In this document: positions 44,048 through 56,906 of the stretch, piece after piece
Layout: each line of letters begins with the position of its first letter
Position numbering within the stretch: the stretch's first letter is position 1
Origin: DATEBA01 sp035288045
GTDB taxonomy: Bacteria > Actinomycetota > UBA4738 > HRBIN12
DNA length: 64,000 nt
Reading direction: 5' to 3'
NCBI GenBank assembly: GCA_035288045.1
Contig: DATEBA010000023.1
Span: 6,691-70,690 of the forward strand
Notes under the pieces: model-generated
The model's database searches: none
Told to the model about the DNA's origin: nothing
The model's input: the letters and a program-made list of their open reading frames with translations, nothing else
Program-made: the position numbers and the translations under genes

Positions 44048-46939
44048 CTAGGCGGGCGAGCCGCCTCCGCCGCGAGCAGAGACCGCGACGCGGGGCGCCC
44101 GCGGTGTCCCAAGGACCTCCGCCAGAAACCGCCCCGTGTGGGACCCCGGGTGCGTGGCCACCTCCTCCGGCGGACCCGCCACGACGACCTCGCCGCCCGC
44201 CGCTCCCCCCTCGGGCCCGAGGTCGACGATCCAGTCCGCCGTCTTCACGACGTCCAGGTTGTGCTCGATCACGACCACCGTGTTGCCGCTCGAAACCAGG
44301 CGCTGAAGGACCGCGAGGAGCTTGCGGATGTCCTCGAAGTGCAGGCCGGTCGTCGGCTCGTCGAGCGCATAGAGCGTGTTCCCCGTGGCCCGCTTGTGCA
44401 GCTCCGAGCCGAGCTTGATGCGCTGCGCCTCGCCGCCGGACAGCGTCGGCGCCGGCTGCCCGAGTTTGATGTAGCCGAGCCCCACGTCGGATAGCGTCTG
44501 AAGGTAGCGAGCCAGGATCGGGATGTTCCGGAAGAACTCAAGCCCCTCGTCCACGCTCATCTCCAGGACGTCCGCGATCGAGCGGCCCTTGTACCTCACC
44601 TCGAGCGTCTCGCGATTGTACCGCCTCCCCTTGCAGACCTCGCAGGTCACGTACACGTCGGGAAGGAAGTGCATCTCGATCTTGATCTGGCCGTCGCCGG
44701 CGCAGTTCTCACACCGCCCCCCGCGAACGTTGAACGAGAACCGCCCGGGCTGGTAGCCGCGCACGCGCGCCTCCGGCGTCTGCGCGAACAGCTTCCGGAC
44801 GTGATCGAACATGCCGGTGTAGGTCGCGGGGTTCGACCGCGGCGTTCGTCCTATCGGCGACTGATCGATGTCGATCACCTTGTCGATCTGCTCCCAGCCG
44901 ACGAGGCGCTTGTGCTTGCCGGGCAGCATGCGGGACCGATAGACCTTCTGGTTGAGTGCCCGCAACAGAACGTCCTGGACCAGGGTCGACTTCCCAGAGC
45001 CCGATACACCGGTCACGCACACGAACAAGCCCAGCGGGATCTGGATCGTCACGTCTTTCAGGTTGTGCTCGCGGGCGCTCTCGAGTCGAAGCGTGCGTTC
45101 CCCGGGGACGCGGCGGACCTCGGGAACCGGGATCGAGCGACGCCCGGATAGATAGGCACCGGTCAACGAGCCCTCCTCGTCGAGAAGGCCCTTCAGCGGC
45201 CCTGAGTAGACGATCTCCCCCCCGTGCTCTCCGGCGCCGGGGCCGATGTCGACGACGTGATCCGACGCCTCGATCGTAGCTTCGTCGTGCTCGACGACGA
45301 TCAGCGTGTTCCCGAGGTCACGGAGACGCAGCAGGGTGTCGATGAGCCGCCGGTTGTCGCGCTGGTGCAACCCGATCGATGGCTCGTCGAGGATGTAGAG
45401 CACTCCGACTAGGCCGCTGCCTATCTGCGTCGCTAGCCGGATCCGCTGCGCCTCGCCGCCGGCGAGCGTCGCCGACGCGCGGTCGAGCGAGAGGTAGTCG
45501 AGGCCGACGTCGACCAGGAAGCCGAGCCGGGCGCGGATCTCCCTTAGGAGCCGCTCGGCGATCATCCGCTCGCGGTCCGAGAGCTCGACCGCGTCGATGA
45601 AGTCGAGCGTGTCGCGTATCGACTTCGTGGTGAGCTGCCATATAGTGATCCCGCCGACGGTCACTGCCAGGCTCTCCGGCCGGAGACGCGCGCCCTTGCA
45701 AGAGCGGCAGGGAACCTCCCGCATGAACTGCTCGAGGCGCTCGCGCTGCGTGTCGGAATCGGTCTCTGCGTGCCGCCGCTCCACGTTCGGGAGCAGGCCT
45801 TCGTAGGCGGTCCAGTACGACCGGAGCCGCCCGTATCGGTTCCGATACCTGACGTAGATCTCCTCGTCGGAGCCGTAGAGGATCACGTCCCGCGCCTTCT
45901 TCGCTAGCTTCTTCCACGGCGTGCTCACACCGAACCCATGCGCATCGGCGACGGCCTCGAGCACGCGGTCCCAGTACTCGAGGCGCGAGCCTCCCCAGGG
46001 CGCGAGCGCTCCCTCGGAGATCGAAAGGTCCGGATCCGGCACTACGAGCTCGGCGTCGACCTCGAGGCGGATGCCGAGCCCGTCGCACGTCTGGCAGGCG
46101 CCGTAGGGCGAGTTGAACGAGAAGTTCCGCGGCTGGAGCTCGTCGAAGGAGATGCCGCAATGCGTGCACGCGAGGTTCTGCGAGAAGCTCTGGACCTCCT
46201 CGTGCCCGTCGGTCCGCACCGCGACGGCAGCGATGCCCTCGGCGAGCTGGAGCGCGGTCTCGATCGAGTCGGCCACCCGCCGGCGGATGTCCGGCTTGGC
46301 GACGAGCCGGTCGACGACCACCTCGATCGTGTGCTTGTAGTGGCGTTCCAGGCGGATCGACTCGGATAGGTCGCGGACGTCGCCGTCGATCCGGGCGCGG
46401 ACGAACCCCTTGCGCGCCAGGTCGCCGAGGAGCTTCTCGTACTCGCCCTTGCGACCCCGGACGACCGGCGCGAGCACCTGGAACCTCGTGCCCTCCGGCA
46501 GCTGGAGCACCTGGTCGACGATCTGCTCCGGGGTCTGCCGGCCGATCGGGCGACCGCACTTCGGACAGTGTGGGTGGCCGATCCGCGCGAACAGCACCCG
46601 CAGGTAGTCGTAGATCTCGGTGATCGTCCCGACGGTCGACCTTGGGTTCTTGGAGGTCGACTTCTGGTCGATCGAGATCGCCGGCGATAGCCCCTCGATG
46701 AAGTCGACGTCCGGCTTCTCCATCTGCCCGAGGAACTGGCGGGCGTAGGCGGAGAGCGACTCCACGTAGCGCCGCTGACCCTCCGCGTAGATCGTGTCGA
46801 AGGCGAGCGAGCTCTTGCCCGAGCCGGAGAGGCCCGTGAACACGATCAGCCTGTCCCGGGGAAGCTCGAGCGTGATGTTCCTCAGGTTGTGCTCACGGGC
46901 GCCGTGGATGATTAGCTTCTCGGTGCCCACGGCGGGCAT
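44048..46939 (-). CDS. uvrA: Excinuclease ABC subunit A
   Basis: A 963-residue damage-recognition ATPase with two ABC modules: Walker [13 protein letters not shown] (about 32-43) and [13 protein letters not shown] (about 645), each with its signature and [12 protein letters not shown] / [12 protein letters not shown]alker B. Zinc modules are CPKCG, CTHC...CQTC and CENC...CEVC. UvrA2 loads UvrB on damaged DNA. The ATG at 46939 begins the standard N-terminus ([15 protein letters not shown]). Divergent from chrA with 49 nt between. Confidence 0.98.
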   Translation of the reverse strand: MPAVGTEKLIIHGAREHNLRNITLELPRDRLIVFTGLSGSGKSSLAFDTIYAEGQRRYVESLSAYARQFLGQMEKPDVDFIEGLSPAISIDQKSTSKNPRSTVGTITEIYDYLRVLFARIGHPHCPKCGRPIGRQTPEQIVDQVLQLPEGTRFQVLAPVVRGRKGEYEKLLGDLARKGFVRARIDGDVRDLSESIRLERHYKHTIEVVVDRLVAKPDIRRRVADSIETALQLAEGIAAVAVRTDGHEEVQSFSQNLACTHCGISFDELQPRNFSFNSPYGACQTCDGLGIRLEVDAELVVPDPDLSISEGALAPWGGSRLEYWDRVLEAVADAHGFGVSTPWKKLAKKARDVILYGSDEEIYVRYRNRYGRLRSYWTAYEGLLPNVERRHAETDSDTQRERLEQFMREVPCRSCKGARLRPESLAVTVGGITIWQLTTKSIRDTLDFIDAVELSDRERMIAERLLREIRARLGFLVDVGLDYLSLDRASATLAGGEAQRIRLATQIGSGLVGVLYILDEPSIGLHQRDNRRLIDTLLRLRDLGNTLIVVEHDEATIEASDHVVDIGPGAGEHGGEIVYSGPLKGLLDEEGSLTGAYLSGRRSIPVPEVRRVPGERTLRLESAREHNLKDVTIQIPLGLFVCVTGVSGSGKSTLVQDVLLRALNQKVYRSRMLPGKHKRLVGWEQIDKVIDIDQSPIGRTPRSNPATYTGMFDHVRKLFAQTPEARVRGYQPGRFSFNVRGGRCENCAGDGQIKIEMHFLPDVYVTCEVCKGRRYNRETLEVRYKGRSIADVLEMSVDEGLEFFRNIPILARYLQTLSDVGLGYIKLGQPAPTLSGGEAQRIKLGSELHKRATGNTLYALDEPTTGLHFEDIRKLLAVLQRLVSSGNTVVVIEHNLDVVKTADWIVDLGPEGGAAGGEVVVAGPPEEVATHPGSHTGRFLAEVLGTPRAPRVAVSARGGGGSPA

Positions 46940-46988
46940 TGTAGTGCGGGTCCCAGACAGGACTTCCTCGGGTCGCTACGCTCGCGCC

Positions 46989-48320
46989 ATGCGGCGACCC
47001 GAGGTGCCCTTCCGGGAGGCGCTCCGGTTCTGGGTCAAGCTGGGGTTCGTCAATTTCGGCGGGCCGACCGGTCAGATCGCGATCATGCACCATGAGCTCG
47101 TCGAGAAGCGCCGCTGGATGGAAGAGGACCGGTTCCTCCACGCGCTCAACTTCTGCACGCTGCTCCCTGGCCCGGAGGCGCAGCAACTCGCGATATACGT
47201 CGGGTGGCTGCTGCACAGGGCCCGGGGCGGCATCGTCGCCGGAATCGCCTTTGTGCTGCCCGCGATGTACCTCATGCTCGGGCTCGCGTGGCTCTACGCG
47301 GTCCACGGGGAGCTCTCGTGGGTCGCGGCGGTCTTCGACGGGCTCGGGGCGGCCGTCGTGGGCATCGTCGGCGCGGCCGTGATCCGCATCGGGGCGCGAA
47401 CTCTCTCTAGCGGCGCGATGGTTGCAGTGGCCGCCGCCTCGTTCGCCGGTCTGTTCCTGTACCGGCTGCCCTTCCCCGCGGTGATCCTCGCGGCCGGCGC
47501 GCTCGGCTTCGCGGGTGGGCACCTCCGCCCGGACGTGTTCTCCACGATCCGTGACCAGAGCGATTCGAGCGAGAACCTCGACGAGGAGGTCGCGATGCAC
47601 ACGCGGCCGAGCTTGGGTCGGTCCGTGAGGGTCCTGGGGATCGGGCTCGCGGTCTGGTGGGCTCCGCTGGTTCTCGTCGCGCTCCTGCGCGGTCCCGGTG
47701 ACGTGTTGACCGACGAGGCTCTCTTCTTCAGCAAGGCTGCTGTGGTCACGTTCGGCGGCGCCTATGCGGTGCTCGCCTACATCGACAGGGCAGCGGTCGG
47801 CTACGGGTGGCTCACTCCGGGCGAGATGGTCACCGGCCTCGGGCTGGCCGAGTCCACGCCGGGGCCGCTCATCATGGTCACCCAGTTCGTCGGGTTCGTC
47901 GCGGCGTACCGCTCACCCGGCGGCCTGGATCCGCTGGTGGCCGGTGTCATCGGCGCGCTCGTGACCGTATGGGCGACGTTCGCGCCGAGCTTCCTCTGGG
48001 TGTTCCTGGGAGCTCCGTACGTGGAGCGACTGCGCGGGAACGTGCGACTGCGGGGCACGCTCGCCACGATCACCGCGGCGGTCGTCGGCGTGGTGCTCAG
48101 CCTCGCCGTCTCGTTCGCCCTCCGTGTGCTGTTCGAGGACGTTCGCGTGTTCCATCTTCTCGGCGCGACGATCCCCGTCCCGACCCCGTCCTCGCTCGAT
48201 CCGTTCGCAACGGCGGTCGCGCTCATCGCCTTCCTCGGCATCTGGCGTAGCCGCTGGAACGTGGTACCTGTGGTCATAGCGAGCGCGGCCGCGGGATGGC
48301 TGCGTTCGCTGATCTCCTGA
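46989..48320 (+). CDS. chrA: Chromate transporter ChrA, long-chain two-domain form
   Basis: A 443-residue membrane protein with two CHR domains: [21 protein letters not shown] (about 12-32) with [16 protein letters not shown], and the second [19 protein letters not shown] (about 245-263) with [16 protein letters not shown]. About ten to twelve helices. It exports chromate by proton coupling; some homologues may carry other oxyanions such as sulfate. The frame extends upstream to 46794, but the ATG at 46989 is the first that leaves uvrA. Starts 49 nt from divergent uvrA. Confidence 0.93.
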   Translation: MRRPEVPFREALRFWVKLGFVNFGGPTGQIAIMHHELVEKRRWMEEDRFLHALNFCTLLPGPEAQQLAIYVGWLLHRARGGIVAGIAFVLPAMYLMLGLAWLYAVHGELSWVAAVFDGLGAAVVGIVGAAVIRIGARTLSSGAMVAVAAASFAGLFLYRLPFPAVILAAGALGFAGGHLRPDVFSTIRDQSDSSENLDEEVAMHTRPSLGRSVRVLGIGLAVWWAPLVLVALLRGPGDVLTDEALFFSKAAVVTFGGAYAVLAYIDRAAVGYGWLTPGEMVTGLGLAESTPGPLIMVTQFVGFVAAYRSPGGLDPLVAGVIGALVTVWATFAPSFLWVFLGAPYVERLRGNVRLRGTLATITAAVVGVVLSLAVSFALRVLFEDVRVFHLLGATIPVPTPSSLDPFATAVALIAFLGIWRSRWNVVPVVIASAAAGWLRSLIS

Positions 48321-48377
48321 GCCCTCGGGGGAACTACCTACTGGTCTGCCGCCCAGCGTGGACATATCGTGGCTGTG

Positions 48378-48785
48378 ATGCGATGGAGCCACCTCGCGAC
48401 GCTGGCCCTGGTCTTGGCGGGCCTTACTCTGGGGGGGATCGGCGCGGGTGCTCGGCCCGCCGATCCACCCAACGACGCGCCCAAGGGAACCTCGTGCTTC
48501 TCAGGGGCAACGACGTTCCTCGGTGGGGACCCCTTCCCCACGCCGCAGGAAGCAGTTCAGCACTTCGTCGACATCTCGGCGGAGCAGATGGCCGAGCACG
48601 AGAAGATCTACGACTACGAGACGGTGCCGGTCGAGGAAGCCACCGTGAACGAATCGACGGTCGAGGACACCGTGACGGTGGTTCACCTAGGTCGGCTGAC
48701 CACGTACACCCTCAGGGAGACCGAGAAGGGGTACGTGGTCGAGTCGATCGAGTGGCACCACGTCTGCCCGAAGGCAGATGCCTGA
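48378..48785 (+). CDS. Secreted hypothetical protein
   Basis: A 135-residue protein with a signal peptide (hydrophobic run at about 5-22, cleaved before the RPADPP region) and a mature domain of about 110 residues rich in Thr/Val/Glu, with one cysteine near the start of the mature part (TSCFSGA) and one near the end (HHVCPK) that may pair. ATG at 48378; an in-frame GTG lies 9 nt upstream. No family recognised; 57 nt after chrA on the same strand. Confidence 0.55.
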   Translation: MRWSHLATLALVLAGLTLGGIGAGARPADPPNDAPKGTSCFSGATTFLGGDPFPTPQEAVQHFVDISAEQMAEHEKIYDYETVPVEEATVNESTVEDTVTVVHLGRLTTYTLRETEKGYVVESIEWHHVCPKADA

Positions 48786-48886
48786 CTGATCCCCTCCGGG
48801 GAAGACGCTCGCCGTGGAGGGTGGATCCTCTCCTCGACGGGTCCTCAGCTCGATACGATGCGACCGGCTCGAGGAAGGAGAACCGC

Positions 48887-49375
48887 ATGAAGGAGCCGTG
48901 GGACGACTGGGGTGTGGACAGGAAGCCCGGGCTGACCCGGGAGGAGATGGCCGAACGCGCCAAGCGCTCGACAGAAGCGTTCATCGCCGAGATCGAGACA
49001 ATGCCCGAGGAGGCTCTCGCACGCCCGGCTGCCGTGGGTATCTGGTCGGGCCACGAGGTCGTCGCCCACTGCGTCGTGTGGCACGACTACGCGGTCGAGG
49101 TCCTTCGCAGGAGCCTCGACGGCACCTTCCGGGTCGAGGACTTCGAGTACCCGGACGAGGACGAGTACAACGAGCGCACCGCCGCGGAGCTGGCACCACT
49201 CGCGACCACCGAGCTCCTCGGCCGGCTGCGCTCCGCGGCCGACATGGTCGGTGAGCTACTGGAGCGCCTTCCCGAGGATGAATGGCGCGCGCGCGATCGC
49301 TACGAGGTCGTCGTCACCGGGGAGCTGGTCGACCATCTCGACGAGCACATGGAGGACCTCCGCAAGCTGGGCTAG
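48887..49375 (+). CDS. DinB-superfamily (ClbS/DfsB-like) four-helix protein
   Basis: A 162-residue helical protein with histidines in GHEVVAHCVVWHDY (about 55-68) and the C-terminal VDHLDEHMEDL (about 148-158), the three positions that usually hold a metal in DinB-like bundles. Family members include colibactin self-protection protein ClbS and mycothiol-dependent maleylpyruvate isomerases; the exact role is unknown. GGAGAACC gives a ribosome site 7-11 nt before the ATG. Its stop overlaps the convergent amidohydrolase stop by 4 nt. Confidence 0.75.
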   Translation: MKEPWDDWGVDRKPGLTREEMAERAKRSTEAFIAEIETMPEEALARPAAVGIWSGHEVVAHCVVWHDYAVEVLRRSLDGTFRVEDFEYPDEDEYNERTAAELAPLATTELLGRLRSAADMVGELLERLPEDEWRARDRYEVVVTGELVDHLDEHMEDLRKLG

Positions 49376-50340
49376 ACGCCGCGCACGACCCGGCCGGTCC
49401 TGACGACGATCCTCACGTCGGCGAGCGCGTCCAGGCCTTCCAGCGGATCGCTCCCGACCGCCACCAGATCGGCGGGGCTGCCCGGTTCGAGCGGGCCGGG
49501 CGTCATGGCCTCGAGCACCTCCTCGGGCGACATGCCGATCGCCTCGTGCAGCAGCAGCGCCTCCCGAACGTCGATCCCCGGTGGTATCGGCCCGTTGCCC
49601 AGGTCGGTGCCGTAGACGATGGGTCCGCCGGCGGCGCGGAACCGGACGAGGTTGTCCGCGGCCGTGCGCAGCTCCGGCGTGACCTCGCCGTAGGAGAGGA
49701 TGTCCAGCGTCGACACGATCCGCAGTGTGCGCGCGGCCGCCTCGAGCACCCGATCTTCCACGCGCTCGCCCCAAGGCGCGTGCGCGAGCTCGTCGACGCC
49801 GGCCCCGACCGCGCGCTCGACCTGACCCTCGCCCTGCGCGTGGGCGGTCACCGGCAACCCGCGTCCGTGCGCAGCCTCGCAGATTCCCGATAGCTCCGAG
49901 TCCGACAGGGTCGGCCCTGCCTCGGCGTTCAGAGAGACCTTGATCGCGGTCGCCCCCCGGTCGGCCAGTTTCCCCACCTCGGCCGCGGCTTCGTCGCTGC
50001 CGGAGACCTCGAGGCCCGTCCCGGCGGGTCCCCAGCCCGCCCGGGTCGGGTACCCTCCGGGCGCCGTCAGCATCGGCCCGGTGGCGCGCACGAGCGGCCC
50101 GTTGAACGAGGGCAGCTCGGACGCCTCGGCGAGCGCGAAGATCTCGTCGGCCGGCCACGCCAGGTCGCGCACGGCCGTGACGCCGCCCAGGAGGACGGCC
50201 GCAGGGTCCGAGAGCAGAACGTGCACGTGCCGATCGGCCACCGCCGGCATCAGGAACCCGTCGACCTCCAGCCGCTCGTCGACCGGCGGGGCACCCGCCG
50301 ACGGTCCCGCGTATGCAACAACGCCATCCTCTGCGACCAC
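49372..50340 (-). CDS. Amidohydrolase family protein (start uncertain)
   Basis: At least 322 residues of an amidohydrolase: the metal motif ADRHVHVLLS (about 36-45) after a short beta domain, TAIKVSLN with the lysine of the active site, TAHAQGE and DELAHAPWGE metal histidines, VYGTDLGNG with the metal aspartate, and a closing GSPADLVAVGSDPL beta segment. The GTG at 50340 is the first standard start, but the codons upstream (LGSLLVKAPLGWLG...) look like the normal beta-domain start and lead back to a CTG at 50409, four bases after the uvrB stop. True start could be that CTG. Confidence 0.75.
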   Translation of the reverse strand: MVAEDGVVAYAGPSAGAPPVDERLEVDGFLMPAVADRHVHVLLSDPAAVLLGGVTAVRDLAWPADEIFALAEASELPSFNGPLVRATGPMLTAPGGYPTRAGWGPAGTGLEVSGSDEAAAEVGKLADRGATAIKVSLNAEAGPTLSDSELSGICEAAHGRGLPVTAHAQGEGQVERAVGAGVDELAHAPWGERVEDRVLEAAARTLRIVSTLDILSYGEVTPELRTAADNLVRFRAAGGPIVYGTDLGNGPIPPGIDVREALLLHEAIGMSPEEVLEAMTPGPLEPGSPADLVAVGSDPLEGLDALADVRIVVRTGRVVRGV

Positions 50341-50410
50341 GCCGCAGTGACGTACCAGGCGGCCCGCACCTAGCCAGCCGAGGGGGGCCTTTACGAGGAG
50401 GCTCCCCAGC

Positions 50411-52426
<2,016 letters not shown>

Positions 52427-52476
52427 GGACCGATTGTATGGCCCAACCGCGACACGGGATCGGCGATCGGTGAGCT

Positions 52477-53223
52477 TCAGAGCCTGCCGGCCTCGACGAT
52501 CCGCTGGAGGAACTGCTTCGTCCGCGGCTCCCGGGGCGCCGAGAAGATCTGCTCGGGTGGGCCCTCCTCCAGGATCACGCCGTCGTCCAGGAAGCACACC
52601 CTGCTCGCGATGTCCCGTGCAAATCCCATCTCGTGGGTCGCGATCAGCATCGTCATGCCGGCCGCGGCAAGCTCGCGGATGACGTTCAAGACCTCGGCGA
52701 TGAGCTCCGGGTCCAGCGCGCTCGTGACCTCGTCCAGCAGCATGATGTCCGGGCGCATCGCGAGAGCCCTGACGATCGCCACGCGCTGCTGCTGGCCGCC
52801 TGAGAGCCTGTCTGGATACTCCTCCGCTTTGTCGGCAAGACCGAACCGTTCGAGCAGCTCGCGCGCCTCGTCATCCGCATCGGTGCGCTGCTTGCCGAGC
52901 ACCTTCTCCGGCGCCAGTGTGACGTTCCGGAGGACCGACATGTGCGGGAACAGGTTGAACGCCTGGAACACGATGCCTATCCGCCGACGGATCCGGTCCT
53001 CGTCGACTCCGCGTGCGGTGATGTCCTCACCGTGCACGATGATCCTGCCGGCATCGACCGGCTCCAGCAGGTTCACGCATCGCAGCATCGTCGACTTCCC
53101 CGACCCGGATGCACCGATCAGGCAGACGACCTCGTGCTCCGCGAGCGAAAGGTCGACCCCCCGGAGCACGCGGTTGCCGTCGAAGGACTTGTGCACGCCC
53201 TCCAGCCGAAGCGCTTCCTTCAC
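52477..53223 (-). CDS. Polar amino acid ABC transporter ATP-binding protein (GlnQ type)
   Basis: A 248-residue ATPase: [20 protein letters not shown] (Walker A about 35-42), ENLF-type Q-loop region [13 protein letters not shown], signature [16 protein letters not shown] and Walker [16 protein letters not shown], then ATHEMGFAR with the switch histidine. The length and motifs are those of the GlnQ/HisP family for amino acid uptake. GTG start overlaps the permease stop as GTGA. Confidence 0.93.
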   Translation of the reverse strand: MKEALRLEGVHKSFDGNRVLRGVDLSLAEHEVVCLIGASGSGKSTMLRCVNLLEPVDAGRIIVHGEDITARGVDEDRIRRRIGIVFQAFNLFPHMSVLRNVTLAPEKVLGKQRTDADDEARELLERFGLADKAEEYPDRLSGGQQQRVAIVRALAMRPDIMLLDEVTSALDPELIAEVLNVIRELAAAGMTMLIATHEMGFARDIASRVCFLDDGVILEEGPPEQIFSAPREPRTKQFLQRIVEAGRL

Positions 53224-54110
53224 GGGGCTCCCCGCGCGGCGCGGCGCCGACGGTCCCGCTCGATGAGGTGGTCGGTGAAGCGCGCGAGCGGGATCGTGAC
53301 CAGGATGAACAGGAACGCGGACACCACGAAGCTTGAGTAGTTGAACCGGTACGCCGAGTAGATCTGAGCGGCGCGCGCGGCCTCGATCACGCCGAGGACA
53401 GCCAGAAGCGCCGTGTCCTTCTGGAGGCTCACGAAGTCATTGAGGAGCGGGGGGATCACCCGCCGGATCGCCTGTGGAAGCACCACGTACCTGAGGGACT
53501 GCCACCTGGAAAGGCCGAGGGACCGAGCCGCGGCCATCTGGCTGGCGTGAACGGACTCGATCCCGGCCCGGTACACCTCCGACACGTAGGCAGCGTAGGA
53601 AAGGACCAGGGCGGCCGTTCCGTAAACCACCTCGTCCTGCGTGGAGAGCCCCCGGATCTGGAGAGCCGGGATCCCGAAACCGAAGATGTAGATGACCAGG
53701 AGCAGGGGCGTGCCGCGGAACAGGTCCGTGTACATGATCGCCACGAGCCGGAACGGGAAGAAGACCGGACCGGGGATCTGGCGAACGACGGCGACGACGA
53801 GCGCCAGGACCAGGATCAGGACCTCGGCGACGAGGAACACCTCGACGTTCAGGAGGAAGGATGGCGCGATCCCCGGGAGCCCCTCCTCGGGCACCCCGAG
53901 CAATGAGTCCTTCATAGCCGCCCAGTCGAAGAACCCCTCCCTTACGCTCTTGAAGCCGGGCGCCAGAACGACGATCAGCGCGAGCGCCCCGAAGAAGATG
54001 ACGGTGCTCGCGGTGGAGATCAGGACGCCGCGGTTCCCAAGCAGCCGCGAGCCGCCGTGCCCGGACAGGGGGTCGGGTTCCCCCGCCTCGTCGACCGAGG
54101 GCCCGGTCAT
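53220..54110 (-). CDS. Polar amino acid ABC transporter permease
   Basis: A 296-residue permease with an acidic N-terminal cytoplasmic segment, first helix at about 33-53, a periplasmic loop, and the HisM/GlnP-type core ([17 protein letters not shown] with the conserved R-G-TPL, then EAA loop [24 protein letters not shown]). As a single permease gene it probably forms a homodimer. It comes 19 nt after the binding-protein gene stop. Confidence 0.92.
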   Translation of the reverse strand: MTGPSVDEAGEPDPLSGHGGSRLLGNRGVLISTASTVIFFGALALIVVLAPGFKSVREGFFDWAAMKDSLLGVPEEGLPGIAPSFLLNVEVFLVAEVLILVLALVVAVVRQIPGPVFFPFRLVAIMYTDLFRGTPLLLVIYIFGFGIPALQIRGLSTQDEVVYGTAALVLSYAAYVSEVYRAGIESVHASQMAAARSLGLSRWQSLRYVVLPQAIRRVIPPLLNDFVSLQKDTALLAVLGVIEAARAAQIYSAYRFNYSSFVVSAFLFILVTIPLARFTDHLIERDRRRRAARGAP

Positions 54111-54129
54111 CTCGAGCCCGTGCGATCCG

Positions 54130-54975
54130 TTACTGGATGACGAGGACGGCTAGGTAGTCGGCGAGCCACTCGTCCTGGAGCGTCGACAGCGTCCCGTCGC
54201 CCTTCATGTCGGCGAGCACCTCGTTCACGCAGTCTCGCAGCGGGTTGCCCTCTTCGAACAGGAGCCCCAGATGCTCCCCTGTGCTGGGGAACTGTCCGAC
54301 GAGCGCGCTCCCCTTGGTGCCGATCGTCGCCTCGTAGTAGGCAGTAGGCAGGTCCAGGATCAGGCCGTCGACGCTGCCGTTCTTGAGCGCGGACTTCGCG
54401 TCGCTCGTGGTGTCGAACACCTTCGCCTGCTGGCTGGGCTGGATGACCGTGTTGATGAACGTGAGGCTCGTGGTCCCGACCTGTGCGCCGTAGACGTAGT
54501 CCTTGACCTCGGTCAGTGTGGTGGCGCCTTCCAGCGGCGAGCCCTCGAGCACTAGAAGGGCCTGGGTCAGGTCGTAGTACCCGTCGCTGAAGTCGACCGC
54601 CTGCTCCCGCTCCTCCGTCACCGATATGTTGTTGATGTCGAAGTCGAAGTCCTTCGGCCCGGGTGCGTAGGACTTGTTGAAGGGTTCGATCACCCACTCG
54701 ACCTCCGACGCCGAGAACCCCAGGCGCTCGGCCACCTCGTAGGCCAACGCGCCCTCGAATCCCTTGCCGTTCGTCGGGTCGTTCTTGATGATCCACGGCG
54801 GGAACGAGGGGTCATCCGTGGCTATCGTCAGCTGCCCGCGGGTAAGCAGCGGCAGGTTCTCCTTGGCGCAGGCCTCCGAGCCGGTGGCGGTCGGCGGCGT
54901 GACCGACGGCTGATCATCGGCGCAGGCCGCGAGGAAAAGCCCCGACACCGCCAGGGTCGCGAGGATCTTGCGCAT
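54130..54975 (-). CDS. Amino acid ABC transporter substrate-binding lipoprotein
   Basis: A 281-residue family 3 binding protein. Signal MRKILATLAVSGLFLAAC with the lipid cysteine at 18, then the GQLTIATDDPSFPPWI start of lobe 1, GFEGALAYEVAERLGF, and the NNISVTEEREQAVDFSDGYY segment. It feeds the adjacent permease/ATPase. An upstream paralogue at 55051-55941 has the same scaffold but lacks the lipobox. Confidence 0.92.
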   Translation of the reverse strand: MRKILATLAVSGLFLAACADDQPSVTPPTATGSEACAKENLPLLTRGQLTIATDDPSFPPWIIKNDPTNGKGFEGALAYEVAERLGFSASEVEWVIEPFNKSYAPGPKDFDFDINNISVTEEREQAVDFSDGYYDLTQALLVLEGSPLEGATTLTEVKDYVYGAQVGTTSLTFINTVIQPSQQAKVFDTTSDAKSALKNGSVDGLILDLPTAYYEATIGTKGSALVGQFPSTGEHLGLLFEEGNPLRDCVNEVLADMKGDGTLSTLQDEWLADYLAVLVIQ

Positions 54976-55050
54976 GGGTACTACCCCCTCTTGTCGTCTC
55001 CCACCGTGGATACGGCGCCCGCGGCGCTCGAGGTCGGAGCCTAGCACGCG

Positions 55051-55941
55051 CTAGCCGAGCGGCAGCAGCGGCACGTCCTCCCGCGACAGCAGCCAGCGAT
55101 CTTCGAGCGCCTGGAGCGTCCCGTTCTCGCGAAGCCGGTCGAGCACCGCGTTCACGCACCGCACCAGGGAGCTTCCGGCCGGCATGACGAGCGCGTACTC
55201 ATCGCCGGTCACCACCCGGCCGACGGTCTCGAGGTCGGGGTGGACCGATTCCGCCCACCTAGCCATCGTGAGGTCCAGGAACAGGGCGTCCACCTCGCCG
55301 CTCTGGATCGCGGCCAGCCCCTGCTCAGGCCCCTGGAACGCGAACGGACGCTCCTTCGGCCGGATCACCGTGTCGATCACCCGCAGCCCGGAGCGACCGA
55401 CGAGCGCGCCGAGCCGGAAGGGGCGAAGGTCGGTCAGGCTGGTTGCGCCCCCGACCGGTCCGTCGCCCTTAGCCAGGATCGCCTGGTCGACCTGGTAGTA
55501 GCCCTCCGAGAGGTCGGCCTCGGTCTCGCGCTCCGGCCGAGCAAGCGCCCTGCCTAAGAAGATGTCGAATCGCTTTTCCCCCGGCGCGAATGCGTCCCAG
55601 AAGGCTACGTCTGTCCACTCGACCGCGTCTCGGTTGATGCCCAGCCCCGCGGCAACCTCGTACGCGAGAGCACCCTCGAAGCCCTCGCCGCTCGTGACGT
55701 CCCGGGAGAACCACGGCAGACGGCCGGGCAGGTCCGTCGCGAAGGTGATCGCGCCATCCCGCCGGAGCGGCGGGTCTTCGACATCGCAGGTCGGCGTTCC
55801 GTCGTCGGCGACGGGTCCGCTCGTCTCCAGTGGGGAGGAGGGACGGCCCGCGAAGTAGGCTCCCGCGCCGATCCCCCCCGCGACTGCGAGGACGAGGACC
55901 GATGCGAACAGCTTGCCGACCCGGCCAGAAAGTGCGCTCAT
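55051..55941 (-). CDS. Paralogous substrate-binding-like protein, membrane-anchored
   Basis: A 296-residue relative of the binding protein at 54130-54975: same GEGFEGALAYEVAAGLG (about 87), LSEGYYQVDQAILAKG and GALVGRSGLRVIDTVIRP order. It has an N-terminal helix (about 10-31) but no lipobox cysteine, so it is probably anchored by an uncleaved signal. Several ligand-pocket residues differ from the partner (for instance the conserved NNISVT turn is replaced by LGRALARP), so it may bind another ligand or act in sensing. Its ATG overlaps the stop of the next gene by 4 nt. Confidence 0.8.
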   Translation of the reverse strand: MSALSGRVGKLFASVLVLAVAGGIGAGAYFAGRPSSPLETSGPVADDGTPTCDVEDPPLRRDGAITFATDLPGRLPWFSRDVTSGEGFEGALAYEVAAGLGINRDAVEWTDVAFWDAFAPGEKRFDIFLGRALARPERETEADLSEGYYQVDQAILAKGDGPVGGATSLTDLRPFRLGALVGRSGLRVIDTVIRPKERPFAFQGPEQGLAAIQSGEVDALFLDLTMARWAESVHPDLETVGRVVTGDEYALVMPAGSSLVRCVNAVLDRLRENGTLQALEDRWLLSREDVPLLPLG

Positions 55942-56906
55942 CCCGAGGGAGGGTACCCGAGCCGCTTGTCGACCCGGTTGTGAAGAGGCGCTCCTCGCAA
56001 GAACCGGTCGAAGTTGTCGAGGAACAGCTCCACGAGTGCCGCTTCGTAGCCCTCGAAGTCGCCCGACATGTGCGGCAGAACGAGCACGTTCGGCATCCCC
56101 CAGAGCGGGCTGTCGGCGGGAAGCGGCTCCTGCTCGAAGACGTCAAGGGCCGCGCCGGCGATCCTCCCCTCCCGGAGCGCGGCGACGAGCGCCGACTCGT
56201 CGACGGTCCCACCGCGCCCCACGTTCACGAACCGCGCGGTCGGTCGCATCAGCGCGAACTCGTCGGCGCCGAGGAGACGGCGCGTCTCCGACGTCAGCGG
56301 CAGGGCGTTCACGACGTAGTCGGCCCCCCCGAGCACCTCGTGGAGGCTCCCGACGCCTGCCACCTCGCCGAAGACGTCGTCCTCGCGCGCCGTTCGCGCG
56401 ACCGCGGAGGCTCGCATCCCGAGCGCCTTCGCCTTTGCTCCGATCGCCCGCCCTATCGATCCCGCGCCGAGGACGAGGAGCGAGCTTCCCGCCAGCCGAC
56501 CCGTGTAGCGGTGCTCCCAGAGTCGCACCCGTTGGCGATCCAGGATCCCGGGCAGGTCCACGACGACCGCCAGCAGCAGCCCCACGACGCATTCGGCTAT
56601 CGACTCGTCGAAGATCCCGCGCGCGTTCGTGAGCTCGACGTCGCTCTCGACGAGTCCGGGGAATAGCACCTCGTCGACGCCGGCCGATGACGCCTGGACC
56701 CACCGGAGCCGGGTGGCCGACGGCCAGGCCGCCTCTAGGAGCTCGCGGCCGTGGTCCCAGAGGAGCGCGACCTCGGCGCCCTCGAACGCACGGGCGGCCT
56801 GTTCGCGTGAACCCGCGTAGCGAACCTCGGCACGCCCCACCAGCGCGTCGATACCGGGAGGCGGGTCGGCCTCCGTTCCGGTTACGACGACGGCGAGCTC
56901 GCTCAC
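55938..56906 (-). CDS. D-isomer-specific 2-hydroxyacid dehydrogenase
   Basis: A 322-residue two-domain dehydrogenase. The NAD-binding motif is LLVLGAGSIGRAIGAKA (about 145-161), the substrate/catalytic arginine lies in the NALPLTSETRRLL segment (about 205), the glutamate in DVFEQEPLPADSPLW (about 265) and the histidine in LPHMSG (about 287). It reduces 2-oxoacids or oxidises D-2-hydroxyacids; exact substrate unknown. GTG start overlaps the DUF2203 stop as GTGA. Confidence 0.9.
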   Translation of the reverse strand: MSELAVVVTGTEADPPPGIDALVGRAEVRYAGSREQAARAFEGAEVALLWDHGRELLEAAWPSATRLRWVQASSAGVDEVLFPGLVESDVELTNARGIFDESIAECVVGLLLAVVVDLPGILDRQRVRLWEHRYTGRLAGSSLLVLGAGSIGRAIGAKAKALGMRASAVARTAREDDVFGEVAGVGSLHEVLGGADYVVNALPLTSETRRLLGADEFALMRPTARFVNVGRGGTVDESALVAALREGRIAGAALDVFEQEPLPADSPLWGMPNVLVLPHMSGDFEGYEAALVELFLDNFDRFLRGAPLHNRVDKRLGYPPSG

